Assembly (NCBI GenBank): GCA_046306335.1
Contig: JBKDXM010000059.1
Coordinates: 1-24,034, forward strand
Reading direction: 5' to 3'
Length of the DNA: 24,034 nucleotides
Origin: UBA2386 sp046306335
GTDB taxonomy: Bacteria > Planctomycetota > UBA1135 > UBA2386
The notes below the pieces were generated by a model. It was not told the origin of the DNA. It worked only from the letters and a program-made list of their open reading frames with translations, and made no database searches. How positions within the stretch are numbered: the stretch's first letter is position 1; every line of letters starts with the position of its first letter. Both the position numbers and the translations under genes were made by a program. This document shows positions 15,587-23,173 of the stretch, one piece after another.

Positions 15587-17440
15587 CTACGCCCGCGCCA
15601 GCAGCGCCGCCGGTCTCTCGCAGTCGACGGCGCCGACGCGCGGGCACAGGTACGCGAAGCTGTAGAGCGCTTCGCCGTCGCCCTTGGTGGCGTCGGCGGC
15701 GAGCGCGGCGAACGCCGCCGGTGGCACCTCGACGAGCGACCCGGGCTGCAGCGCGATCCGCGCGATGCCGCGTTGCGCGAACACGTCGTCGGGGCAGCGG
15801 CGGTAGAGGTCGAGCGCCTTGCGCAGGTCGACCGGGCGGCCGCCGCCGGTCTCGTAGGCGAGCCCGAGCAGCTGGCGCGCGCGCACGGCGTCGGGCCGCG
15901 GCGCCAGCGCCTCGAGCCGCTTGAGCGCGGCATCGAGTTCGCGGTCGTCGCGGCGCGCGCCGTGGTAGAGGAAGTGCGCGACGAGGTTGTGCACGGCCGC
16001 GTCGCTGCGGCGCAGCGCCGCCTGCGCGAACCAATCGGCCGCCGAGTTGAAGCGCGTGCGCTCGCTCGCCGGATCGACGTCGCCGGTCAGCGCCAGGATG
16101 CCGAGCTCGTTGAGCGCTTCACCCGACTGCTGCGCGATCGCCTGCGAGCCGGCGACCAGCGCCAGCTTGCGCTGCGCGTCATGCTTGCCGTCGGCCACCG
16201 CCTGCTTCCAGAACGGGATCGAGTCGCCGGGGTGCCTGCCGCCGACGTACCCGGTGCCGAACAGCACGACGAAGGTCGCGGCCCACAGCGCCATGTGCAC
16301 GCGGTTCTGCGCCGCCGCCGGCCGCGCCGCCCGCCAGCGCGCTTCGAGCCGGCCGCCGACGCCGCGGCGCGCGAGGCCGTCGAGCCACTGCACGCAGCAG
16401 TTGAGCACCGGCACCGGGTAGAGCTTGGCGTACAGCTCCGGCGCGCCGAGCCGCCCGAGCAGCTCGAACGCGACGATGTAGCCGAAGCCGTAGCCGAGTC
16501 CGAACAGCGTGCGGCCGACGTTGCTGCGCGGCGACGTCGACGGGTCGGTCATCAGCAGGTGCAGGCCGAGGAACGCCGCCGCCGGCAGGTTGCTGCTGCC
16601 GAACAGGTAGACGCCGGTCCACTGCGTGTACGCGAGGTTGGCGACGACCATCGCCACCGCCGCGGCGAAGGTCATCAGCGTCACCTGGAAGAAGTTCTGC
16701 ACGACCAGCCCGAGGCTGAACAGGTACAGGTAGATGCCCGGCGCCTCGATCGTCGTCGCCAGCGACTTCGCCCACGTCAGGTCGGTCTGGCCGGTGGCGA
16801 CCAGCGCCGTCGCCGCGCACGCGAGCGCGAAGCCCGACGGGTTGAACACGTGCGTGCGGCGGCCGTCCTTCGTCCACTTGACGAACTCCTTGCCCAGCAA
16901 ACCGAGCGCCACGACCGCGAACTGCCAGCCGAAGGCGTCGTCGCGGAACCAGATGAACAGGTTGGTGCTCAGCACGATCGGCGTCGGTCCCGACGACAGC
17001 CGCCACGGCCGGCCGCGCGACCACTGCAGCAGCGCGTCGAACGCGTACAAGAACGCGAACTGCACGAGGATCAGCGGCGCCTGCTGGTAGATCGGCCGCA
17101 CGCCGTCCTGCACCCACCACCAGCCCCAGTAGACGTACAGGCTCGTCTGCACGCAGGCCTGGATGTAGTGCTGCTTGATCGGCGCAGCGACCTCGACGGC
17201 GAGCGCCACGCCGCGCGCGCGCAGCAGCACGAGCGCCTGCCAGCCGAGCAGGAACGCCGCGGCGCCGAGGATCGCGATGCGCAGCGCCGGCGTGCGTTCG
17301 GCGCGTTCCAGCAGCGCGCCGGCGGCGACGGCGAAGGCGAGGCCGGTCGGCAGCCAGCGCAGCCAGCCCGGTCCCGGGCGGGCGGGCGGCGGGAGCGGCG
17401 CAGCGGCGGCGGCGGCGGCGGTGGCGTTGGCGGCGGGCAT
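15587..17440 (-). CDS. RnfD/NqrB-like membrane protein with C-terminal TPR/Sel1-like repeats
   Basis: 617 residues. After an Ala/Pro-rich start come about ten membrane helices (30-400). The motifs THVFNPSGFALACAATAL (196-213) and LLMTDPSTSPRSNVGR (295-310) are typical of the RnfD/NqrB/UnbU group of flavin-bearing ion-pump subunits. The threonine-flavin SGAT motif was not seen. Residues about 410-600 are soluble helical repeats (AVADGKHDAQRKLALVAGSQ, NSAADWFAQAALRRSDAAVH, ARQLLGLAYETGGGRP-VDLRKALDLYRRCPDD) of the TPR or Sel1 type. No other Rnf or Nqr subunit is nearby, so it is a standalone homologue of unknown redox role. GCTAGACT ends 9 nt before the ATG, suggesting a leaderless message. The TAG stop at 15587-15589 is followed in frame by 47 codons of coding-like sequence, ending at 15443, so the tail may have been longer. 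Confidence 0.82.
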   Translation of the reverse strand: MPAANATAAAAAAAPLPPPARPGPGWLRWLPTGLAFAVAAGALLERAERTPALRIAILGAAAFLLGWQALVLLRARGVALAVEVAAPIKQHYIQACVQTSLYVYWGWWWVQDGVRPIYQQAPLILVQFAFLYAFDALLQWSRGRPWRLSSGPTPIVLSTNLFIWFRDDAFGWQFAVVALGLLGKEFVKWTKDGRRTHVFNPSGFALACAATALVATGQTDLTWAKSLATTIEAPGIYLYLFSLGLVVQNFFQVTLMTFAAAVAMVVANLAYTQWTGVYLFGSSNLPAAAFLGLHLLMTDPSTSPRSNVGRTLFGLGYGFGYIVAFELLGRLGAPELYAKLYPVPVLNCCVQWLDGLARRGVGGRLEARWRAARPAAAQNRVHMALWAATFVVLFGTGYVGGRHPGDSIPFWKQAVADGKHDAQRKLALVAGSQAIAQQSGEALNELGILALTGDVDPASERTRFNSAADWFAQAALRRSDAAVHNLVAHFLYHGARRDDRELDAALKRLEALAPRPDAVRARQLLGLAYETGGGRPVDLRKALDLYRRCPDDVFAQRGIARIALQPGSLVEVPPAAFAALAADATKGDGEALYSFAYLCPRVGAVDCERPAALLARA

Positions 17441-17449
17441 CGGCGGCGC

Positions 17450-17457
17450 AGTCTAGC
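17450..17457 (-). promoter_or_regulatory. Candidate leaderless -10 element (GCTAGACT) of the RnfD-like gene
   Basis: GCTAGACT ends 9 nt before the ATG at 17440, in the 63-bp gap between the divergent RnfD-like and methyltransferase genes. There is no Shine-Dalgarno sequence in GCGCCGCCG. Same layout as the boxes before the mutase, rpiA and symporter genes. Confidence 0.45.
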
Positions 17458-17503
17458 CGCAGTCCGTGCTTGTGCCCTTCGCGCCGGCGGCAACGATGCG
17501 GCG

Positions 17504-18376
17504 ATGGCCGACGCTGCCCCCGCGAAAGACTGCGCCGACGAGTACGACCCGCCTGCCACGCGCTGCCCGCTGTGCGGCGACCGCCGCCTGACGCGCCGCC
17601 TCGTCGACTTCCGCGGCCACGGCATCGCCGCGTGCGGCGGCTGCGGCGTCGAGTTCATGAACCCGCAGTACACCGACGCGTCGCTGCAGCGGTTCTACGC
17701 CGGCTACATCTCGTTCCATCCCGACGCCGGCTCGGAGCGATTCCGGCGACGCGAGGACGTGCGGTTGGCCGGCAAGGCGCGCGGGCTGCTGCAGCTCGCG
17801 GCGTTCGCGCCCGGCAAGCGCATCCTGATGGTCGGCTGCGGCGACGGCCTGGAGATCCGCGCCGGCAAGGCCGGCGGCTGGCAGGTCGAGGCCTACGACG
17901 TCGATCCGACGATCACCGCCGCCGTCGCCGCGCGCGAAGGCGTGCCGGTGCACTGCGGCGACTTCCACGCGCTCGCGGGCAAGGCCGCCGGCTACGACGC
18001 CCTGTTCCTCGATCAGGTGATCGAGCACCCGAAGGACCCCGGCCGCTACCTGGAGACGTGCAAGGCGCTGCTGCGGCCGGGCGGCGTCGTGTACCTGGGC
18101 ATGCCGAACATGGGCTCGCTCAGCAACCGGCTGAAGACCGCCGCCGACCGGCTCGGCCTGCGCGGCAAGCCGGCGCGCCACTACAACACGCGCCACCACC
18201 TGACGTTCTTCACGCCGGCGGTGATGACGCGCCACCTGCGGCAGCGCCTGGGCTTCGAGGTGCTGCGCGTCGCCGGCTCGCCGAAGCCGCAGCGCAACCC
18301 GCTGGTGCGGCTGGTGCACGGCCTCGGCCCGCTGTTCGACAGCAGCTTCTACGTCATCGCGCGGAAGCCGGCGTGA
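17504..18376 (+). CDS. Zinc-ribbon class I SAM-dependent methyltransferase
   Basis: 290 residues. An N-terminal zinc ribbon binds metal through Cys21, Cys24, Cys44 and Cys47 (CPLCG...CGGCG), followed by VEFMNPQYTDASLQRFYAGY, the usual start of this methyltransferase group. The SAM-binding motif I is ILMVGCGDGLEI (107-118), acidic motif II YDVDP (131-135), then LFLDQVIEHPKDPGRYLETC and LLRPGGVVYLGMPN. This is the Methyltransf_11/23 type often found with polysaccharide, lipid or secondary-metabolite pathways; the substrate cannot be deduced. ATG 17504 is chosen because the conserved sequence starts soon after it. It is divergent from the RnfD-like gene and its 3' end overlaps the convergent symporter gene by 23 bp. 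Confidence 0.9.
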   Translation: MADAAPAKDCADEYDPPATRCPLCGDRRLTRRLVDFRGHGIAACGGCGVEFMNPQYTDASLQRFYAGYISFHPDAGSERFRRREDVRLAGKARGLLQLAAFAPGKRILMVGCGDGLEIRAGKAGGWQVEAYDVDPTITAAVAAREGVPVHCGDFHALAGKAAGYDALFLDQVIEHPKDPGRYLETCKALLRPGGVVYLGMPNMGSLSNRLKTAADRLGLRGKPARHYNTRHHLTFFTPAVMTRHLRQRLGFEVLRVAGSPKPQRNPLVRLVHGLGPLFDSSFYVIARKPA

Positions 18377-19745
18377 CCGGCTGCCGGACGGCGGCGCGCC
18401 GCGCCAGGATCGCGCGCGCCTGGCCCTGCTTGCGTTCGTCGAAGCGGTAGCGCCACAGCACGAACGCCGTCAGCACGAAGGCCGCGCCGACGCCCGGGCC
18501 GAACATCCACGTCAGCGCCGTCGCCACCTGCGGCGGCTGCGCTGCCGCGCCTTCGACGAAGCCGGCGAGGTCGAGCGCGAAGCCGGCGAACGCCACGGCG
18601 AGCGCGCGCGCGACCTTGCCGGCGAAGCGCCAGACGCCGAAGAACAGGCCCGACCGCAGTTGCCGCGTGCGCACGCAGTCGTGGTCGAGCACATCGGTCA
18701 GCATGGCGTCGATCAGCACGACGCTGCCGACGAAGCCGCCGAGCCCGACCGCGCCGGCCCACAGCACGAGCTCGAAGCGGCCCTCCACGCCGGGCGCGAG
18801 CCAGTACAGCAGCGCCGTGCCGACGCCGAGCACGCCGGCGCCGGCGACCAGCGGCCGGCGCTTGCCGAAGCGCCGCGCGAGTTGCACCCAGGCCGCGATC
18901 GACAGCGTGAACACCGCCATGAAGGTCGCCAGCACGACGAGCGTGCGGTCCTCCGGCAGTTCGAGCACGTGGCGGTAGTAGTAGAAGAACGCCGTCGCGT
19001 TGACGCCGATGCCGACGCTGGCGACGACGTAGGCGAGCAGCAGCGGCCGGAAGGCGCGGTTGGCGAACGGCGCGGCGAACGCGCCGGCGAACGACTGCGG
19101 TTGCAGCGGCGGCAGCAGGAAGCGCACCTTGGCCGTCGCGGCCCAACTGGTCAGCGACGTGGCGACGACGAGGCCGGCGGCGACGAGGCTGACCTGCGGC
19201 AGCGTCGCCGCCGTCGTCTCGCCGTCGGCGAGGAACAACTGCGGCAGCGCGGCGGCGACCAGCGCGCCGACGTTGGCGAAGGCGAAGCGCCAGCCGAACA
19301 GCACGTTGCGCTGGTGCGGGTCCTCGGTCATCTCCCCCGCCATCGCCTGGAACGGCACCGACAGCACCGTCATGCCGGTGTTGAGGAAGCAGAACGAGCC
19401 CAGCAGCCAGCCGAACTTCGCCGCCTGGGTGTCGAGCGCCGGCGGGAAGAACACCGCCAGCACGCCGAGCGCGAGCGACAGGCCGCCGGGCACGAGCCAC
19501 ATGCGGCGGCCGCCGAAGCGGTGGCGCGTGCGGTCGCTGACGACCCCCATGATCGGGTCGGTGACCGCGTCCCAGACGATCGCGAGGCTGGCGGCGAGGC
19601 CGCCGAGTCCGGCGGAGAGGCCGACCGCGTCGGTGTAGAAGACGAGGACGTAGAGGCGCAGCGCCGTCTCGACGGCGTTCAGGCCGATGTCGGCGGTGGC
19701 GTAGCCGGCTTGCACCGGCAGCGGGAGCTTGGGATGCGCCTGCAA
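18354..19745 (-). CDS. GPH-family (MelB-like) sugar:cation symporter, MFS_2
   Basis: 463 residues from TTG 19745. The glycoside-pentoside-hexuronide family signature is clear: VQAGYATADIGLNAVETALR then LYVLVFYTDAVGL, WDAVTDPIMGVVSDRTRHRFGGRR, and SVPFQAMAGEMTEDPHQRNV. About twelve hydrophobic helices follow. It should move a sugar or glycoside across the inner membrane with Na+ or H+; the substrate is unknown. TTG is favoured because residues before it are Arg/Gly-rich, the homology starts right after it, and GCTACGCT ends 8 nt upstream. A start at the ATG at 19901 would add 52 non-homologous residues. It is divergent from rpiA, with 192 bp between starts, and convergent with the methyltransferase gene with a 23-bp overlap. 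Proximity to rpiA may reflect pentose metabolism, but this is only inference. Confidence 0.88.
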   Translation of the reverse strand: MQAHPKLPLPVQAGYATADIGLNAVETALRLYVLVFYTDAVGLSAGLGGLAASLAIVWDAVTDPIMGVVSDRTRHRFGGRRMWLVPGGLSLALGVLAVFFPPALDTQAAKFGWLLGSFCFLNTGMTVLSVPFQAMAGEMTEDPHQRNVLFGWRFAFANVGALVAAALPQLFLADGETTAATLPQVSLVAAGLVVATSLTSWAATAKVRFLLPPLQPQSFAGAFAAPFANRAFRPLLLAYVVASVGIGVNATAFFYYYRHVLELPEDRTLVVLATFMAVFTLSIAAWVQLARRFGKRRPLVAGAGVLGVGTALLYWLAPGVEGRFELVLWAGAVGLGGFVGSVVLIDAMLTDVLDHDCVRTRQLRSGLFFGVWRFAGKVARALAVAFAGFALDLAGFVEGAAAQPPQVATALTWMFGPGVGAAFVLTAFVLWRYRFDERKQGQARAILARRAAVRQPVTPASAR

Positions 19746-19753
19746 GGGGCGGG

Positions 19754-19761
19754 AGCGTAGC
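19754..19761 (-). promoter_or_regulatory. Candidate leaderless -10 element (GCTACGCT) of the symporter gene
   Basis: GCTACGCT ends 8 nt before the TTG start codon at 19745, with only CCCGCCCC in between and no Shine-Dalgarno sequence. It supports TTG as the start and matches the layout upstream of rpiA and the mutase. Confidence 0.45.
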
Positions 19762-19921
19762 GGTCGCCGCTGCCGCAGGCAGCGGCGCCCTCCGCGGATG
19801 TCCGAGCAACCGCCGCGGCCGCAGGTCGCGGCGTTCCCCGCGGATGCGTAGCCGACCGCCGCGACCCCGGCCTCCGCGGCTGCGCTCGCCACCCCCGCCA
19901 TCGCTGTCGCCCCAGCCCACC

Positions 19922-19929
19922 GCTACCTT
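19922..19929 (+). promoter_or_regulatory. Candidate leaderless -10 element (GCTACCTT) of rpiA
   Basis: GCTACCTT ends 8 nt before the rpiA ATG at 19938, separated by CCCCGACC, which has no ribosome-binding character. Transcription would start at the ATG. This is the best-matched of the four GCTANNNT boxes, because the start of rpiA is certain. Confidence 0.55.
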
Positions 19930-19937
19930 CCCCGACC

Positions 19938-20618
19938 ATGACCGACGCCAACGCCAGCAAGCGCGCCGCCGCCTTCGCCGCTGCCGACCTCGTGCCCGAC
20001 GGCGCCACGATCGGCTTCGGCACCGGTTCGACGTTCGCGTTCGTGCTGGAGCGCTTCGCGCAGCGCATGCAGCAGGGCTTCCGCGTGCGCGGCGTCGCGA
20101 CCAGCGTGCAGACCGCCGAGCACGCCAAGCGCCTGGGCATCCCGGTGCTCGCGCTCGACGAAGTCGACGGCCTCGACCTCGCGATCGACGGCGCCGACGA
20201 AGTCGATCCGAAGAAGTGCCTGATCAAGGGCGGTGGTGGCGCACACCTGCGCGAACGGCTGGTCGCGGTCGCGGCGCGCGAACTGATCGTGATCGTCGAC
20301 GAGAGCAAGCTGGTGCCGGAGCTGGGGCGGAAGTTCCTGTTGCCGGTCGAGGTCGTGCCGTTCGGCTGGACCCACACCGCGCGGCGGGTGGCGGCGACCG
20401 GATGCGTGCCGACGCAGCGCGTGCGGGATGGAAGGGCCGTGGTGACCGACAACGGCAACTACGTGTTGGACTGCAAGTACCCGGGGATTCCGGATCCGGC
20501 GGGGCTGCAGCGGGTCCTGGATGGCGTGCCGGGGGTGGTGGATCACGGGTTGTGCGGCGGGATGGCGGGGCGGGTGGTGGTGGCGGATGCGGGCGGTGGG
20601 GTGAGGGTGATCGGGTAG
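19938..20618 (+). CDS. rpiA: Ribose-5-phosphate isomerase A
   Basis: 226 residues, the normal length. It interconverts ribose 5-phosphate and ribulose 5-phosphate in the non-oxidative pentose phosphate pathway, in the cytoplasm. All family motifs are present: the phosphate loop GFGTGSTF (26-33), RGVATSVQT, DGADEVD (84-90) with the catalytic aspartates, and KGGGGAHLRE (97-106) with the general-base glutamate E106 and lysine K97. The C-terminus NGNYVLDCKYPGIPDP and VDHGLCGGMAGRVVVAD is also typical. ATG 19938 is secure, since motif spacing from the start matches the family. The message is probably leaderless. Downstream lies the REP/RAYT unit, starting only 7 bp after the stop, so rpiA's 3' end abuts the repeats. 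Confidence 0.97.
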   Translation: MTDANASKRAAAFAAADLVPDGATIGFGTGSTFAFVLERFAQRMQQGFRVRGVATSVQTAEHAKRLGIPVLALDEVDGLDLAIDGADEVDPKKCLIKGGGGAHLRERLVAVAARELIVIVDESKLVPELGRKFLLPVEVVPFGWTHTARRVAATGCVPTQRVRDGRAVVTDNGNYVLDCKYPGIPDPAGLQRVLDGVPGVVDHGLCGGMAGRVVVADAGGGVRVIG

Positions 20619-20624
20619 GACGGC

Positions 20625-20703
20625 GGCGGCTGCGAAGGGCTGGGAGGGAGGAGGAACGCGGTCGCGGCGGCGAGGCGGGCCAAGTTGGAGCGGGTTGGAC
20701 ACG
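20625..20703 (+). repeat. REP-like repeat, left outer copy
   Basis: Its first 34 bases (from GGCGGCTGCGAAGGGC) are repeated exactly at 20750-20783, and the rest diverges moderately, ending in GGTTGGACACG versus GTTTGGACACG. The period is 125 bp. An inverted counterpart lies on the far side of the transposase at 22018. Confidence 0.8.
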
Positions 20704-20713
20704 CGGCTAGAAG

Positions 20714-20729
20714 CGTTGCGGGCGCAACG
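20714..20729. repeat. Palindrome in the left REP pair
   Basis: CGTTGC, loop GGGC, GCAACG: a perfect 6-bp stem in the spacer between the two left repeats. The right pair has the same hairpin with a 5-bp stem (21992-22007). Such hairpins are the typical substrate of REP-associated transposases. Confidence 0.65.
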
Positions 20730-20749
20730 GCGACGCCAACTGCGGCGGG

Positions 20750-20828
20750 GGCGGCTGCGAAGGGCTGGGAGGGAGGAGGAACGGGGACGCGGCGACAGGC
20801 GGGCCGAGTTGGGGCGGTTTGGACACGA
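20750..20828 (+). repeat. REP-like repeat, left inner copy
   Basis: Second copy of the left repeat, 34 exact bases then a divergent part (GGGACGCGGCGACAGGCGGG). The stretch 20829-20984 between it and the transposase start holds a short direct repeat (GCGCGGGCCCGA) and the transposase leader, and no gene. Confidence 0.75.
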
Positions 20829-20984
20829 TGGTCGGTGGCGGCGGACATGCGCGGGCCCGAGCCACTGGGTGCGGCCGAACCGCTGCGCGGGCCCGAACAG
20901 TCGGTGAACTGTGGCTTGCGTCGTGGCGTCGGATGCTGTATTAGTGCGCATTCAAACTGTGATCGGAGGTTGCTGAGGAAGACG

Positions 20985-21752
20985 ATGGGCATGCGGAAGA
21001 CGGCTGGGGCGAGAGGGGCATCGGGCGCGGGGTCGCGGCCGAAGGCGCGGCAGCGGTCACCGGCCGGCCGGCGGTCGGTGCAGGGCGTGCTGCCGTTCCG
21101 CCAGCGCGGCGGTGCGCGCGTGGGCGCTGGGCGCAAGCCCAACGGCGCTGCGCCGTGGATGGCGCGGACGACGCGGCCTGCGCATGCGGCCTACCACCCG
21201 GCACTGGTCACCGTGAAGTTGCGGCAGCACCTGCCGCGGCTGCGCAACCGCAAGGAACGCGCGGCGCTGCTCACCCACTTCGCGCGCGGCAAGGACCGGT
21301 TCGGTTTCCGGCTGCTGCACTTCGCCATCCTCAACGACCATCTGCACTTCGTCGTCGAGGCCAAGGACCGCACGGCCCTGAGCCGCGGCCTGCAGGGGCT
21401 GCTCATCCGGCTGGCGCGCGGGCTCAACAAACTCTGGGGCAGGAAGGGCAAGGTCTTCGCCGACCGCTACCACGACCGCGCGCTGAAGAGCCCGCGCGAG
21501 ATGCGCAACGCGCTGGTCTACGTGCTGGGCAACGGCAGGAAGCACGCCGCACAGGGCCGCATGATCGCGGCGTTCGACGGGCCCGACATGTTCACCTCGG
21601 CGCCGTGGTTCGACGGCTTCGTCGAGACGATCGAAGTGCGCGGCATCGACGGCATCCCGCTGCCGATCGCGCGCGCGCGCACGTGGCTGGCGAACGACGG
21701 TTGGCGAAGGCTGGGGAGGATCGGACTGGAAGAGCAGCCAAAGGTCGGTTGA
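20985..21752 (+). CDS. REP-associated tyrosine transposase (RAYT, HUH/Y1 family)
   Basis: 255 residues. A basic N-terminus (RKTAGARGASG...SPAGRRSVQGVLPFRQRGGARVGAGRKPNG) precedes the Y1-transposase domain. The HUH-type metal motif is HLH (119-121) in FAILNDHLHFVVEAKD. The likely catalytic tyrosine is Y179 in MRNALVYVLGNGRKH, matching the RAYT form YVxNNxxKH; FADRYHDRAL (158-167) is another family motif. Such proteins nick single-stranded REP DNA and act on the REP elements around them. ATG 20985 is chosen for the GAGGAAG ribosome site 5-9 nt upstream and because REP sequence fills the upstream open frame. Symmetrical REP repeats flank it, so it probably sits in its own mobile or domesticated unit. 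Key residues are intact, so it may be active. Confidence 0.92.
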   Translation: MGMRKTAGARGASGAGSRPKARQRSPAGRRSVQGVLPFRQRGGARVGAGRKPNGAAPWMARTTRPAHAAYHPALVTVKLRQHLPRLRNRKERAALLTHFARGKDRFGFRLLHFAILNDHLHFVVEAKDRTALSRGLQGLLIRLARGLNKLWGRKGKVFADRYHDRALKSPREMRNALVYVLGNGRKHAAQGRMIAAFDGPDMFTSAPWFDGFVETIEVRGIDGIPLPIARARTWLANDGWRRLGRIGLEEQPKVG

Positions 21753-21891
21753 CGCGGGCGGTGCGCGGCCAAGCCGGCCAAGCCTGCCCCGCCGGCCCAG
21801 CCGGCCAGAGACGTTGCGCGCGAACCAACACAGCCAACCCCAGCGCCGCCGCTGCGAAAGCCTAGGAAGAGGTCAGCACGGCGGGTGCCCG

Positions 21892-21967
21892 CGTGCCCAC
21901 GCCGCTCCATCTCGGCCCGCCCGTCGCCGCGTCCCCCGCTCCTCATCCCTCCCAGGCCTTCGGAGCC
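21892..21967 (-). repeat. REP-like repeat, right inner copy (inverted)
   Basis: Inverse complement of the left repeats with many matches, including GTGCCCACGCCGCTCCATCT. The first 39 bases are identical to the outer right copy at 22018-22056, with a period of 126 bp. The bases just before it (21753-21891) contain a repeated CAAGCCGGCCAAGCC-type stretch and a short plus-orientation copy of GCTGCGAAAGCC; no gene was seen. Confidence 0.75.
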
Positions 21968-21991
21968 ACACCCCGTCGCGGTTGGCGTCGC

Positions 21992-22007
21992 CGTTGCGCC
22001 CCCAACG
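21992..22007. repeat. Palindrome in the right REP pair
   Basis: CGTTG, loop CGCCCC, CAACG: the same core as the left palindrome, in inverted orientation, with one base changed so the stem is 5 bp. Confidence 0.6.
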
Positions 22008-22017
22008 CCTCTAGCCG

Positions 22018-22092
22018 CGTGCCCACGCCGCTCCATCTCGGCCCGCCCGTCGCCGCCTCCCCCGCGCGCACACTCCCCGCGCTCCCCCTCCC
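22018..22092 (-). repeat. REP-like repeat, right outer copy (inverted, degraded beyond 22056)
   Basis: 22018-22056 matches the inner right copy exactly. After 22056 the match decays into CTCCCCCGCGCGCACACTCC-type sequence that runs up to the stop codon of the next gene at 22093. Confidence 0.7.
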
Positions 22093-23055
22093 TCAGCGCG
22101 CGCCGCGTCCGAGCCCGAGGCCGGTCGACACCGCGAACGGCACGTCGACCTCGCGCAAGTCCGTCCAGACGTCGAAGACCACGGTCGCGCGTTCGACCTT
22201 CGCCGCGAGATCGAACGTCATCTTGGTGGTCGTCTTCGCGCCGATCCCCATGCGCATCGAGCTCGACTGCGAGGCCTTGATGGCCTTGCCTTCCGGCGTC
22301 AGGAAGCGGACTCCAGCGAGTTGCTCCAGCGCCATCGGGAAGGTGAGTTCGACCTGGAGCTTGGCGTCGCCCCACTCCGGCGCGCCGACCTTGGTCACCT
22401 TGCCGGCGATCGGTCCGGCGCTGATCGGCTGCTGCACGGCCAGGGTCGCGCCATCGTGCTGGTGGCTCGTCTTGCCGCTCGCGAGGCGCAACCGCAGCGA
22501 ACCCTCGACCGCGATGGCCGTCGCGTCGGCGGCCGGTAGTTGGCTACCTTCGACCTCGAAGCGCACCGCCGAACCATCGCCGGCGATCACCGGAAAGCCG
22601 CCGATGGGCGACTCCGCACGGCCGCGCTTGGACGCACTGGCGAGCAGGCTGTTGCCGCGGTCGTCGCGGAACACGGCGATCGTGCTGGCGTCGGTGTCGA
22701 GCGCGATCACGCCGCCCTCGGGCGGTCGACACACCAGCACGAGCGCCGTGCCCGGCGTGGCGAAGAACGCTGGCTTGTCGACTTCCTTGTCCTTGCCGTC
22801 GCCGCCGCGATCCGCGCCGCCTGCCGCGTTGGGGCTCGGCGCGACGAGCCGCAGGCCGAGCACCTGTACGGCCACGGTCGCTGCCGCCGCCGACGAGGTG
22901 GCAGTCGGCGTCGCGGCTGTCGGCCGGTCCGCTGGCCGTGCCGACGGAGTCGCCGCGACCACCGCGCGCTGGGCACAGGCCGTGGACGCGACGACGAGGC
23001 CAACCGACAGGGCGAGGAGCGCGCAGGTGCGACGAACGGGCGGGATCGACATCAT
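22093..23055 (-). CDS. Lipoprotein of unknown function
   Basis: 320 residues from the first of two adjacent ATGs (23055; 23052 is equally possible). The signal ends in the lipobox-like ASTAC with Cys27. After a Pro/Ala/Thr-rich linker come beta-strand-like segments (VAVQVLGLRLVAPSPN, TALVLVCRPPEGGVIALDTD, STIAVFRDDRGNSLL, SAVRFEVEGSQLP, KVTKVGAPEWGDAKLQVELT, KVERATVVFDVWTDLREVDV), suggesting two or more beta-sandwich domains, but no family was recognised. The same-strand gene upstream encodes another lipoprotein 118 bp away, so they may be co-expressed. Its stop lies against the outer REP copy. It is probably an envelope protein; no enzymatic motif is visible. Confidence 0.7.
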   Translation of the reverse strand: MMSIPPVRRTCALLALSVGLVVASTACAQRAVVAATPSARPADRPTAATPTATSSAAAATVAVQVLGLRLVAPSPNAAGGADRGGDGKDKEVDKPAFFATPGTALVLVCRPPEGGVIALDTDASTIAVFRDDRGNSLLASASKRGRAESPIGGFPVIAGDGSAVRFEVEGSQLPAADATAIAVEGSLRLRLASGKTSHQHDGATLAVQQPISAGPIAGKVTKVGAPEWGDAKLQVELTFPMALEQLAGVRFLTPEGKAIKASQSSSMRMGIGAKTTTKMTFDLAAKVERATVVFDVWTDLREVDVPFAVSTGLGLGRGAR

Positions 23056-23173
23056 GATTGGATACGCAGCAGGTTGCGACCGCCATCCATCGGCGCGAGC
23101 GACGGGTCGGGATCGCCGCCGCGGGCAACCGCCGATGGCTTCGGGCGAACCACGCCATCCGTGCCGCGCGCTC

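Noticed and set aside
20625..22092. CRISPR array because of repeated units near the transposase
   Set aside because: Only two copies per side, long units, palindromic spacer content, inverted symmetry and no cas genes; a REP/RAYT layout explains it.
21518..22375. A 285-residue minus-strand ORF with internal repeats
   Set aside because: Its repeats are just the translation of the REP-like elements and it runs over the transposase 3' end; no protein character.
23056..23173. Possible short gene between the two right-hand lipoprotein genes
   Set aside because: 118 bp with no convincing ORF, promoter or RNA structure.
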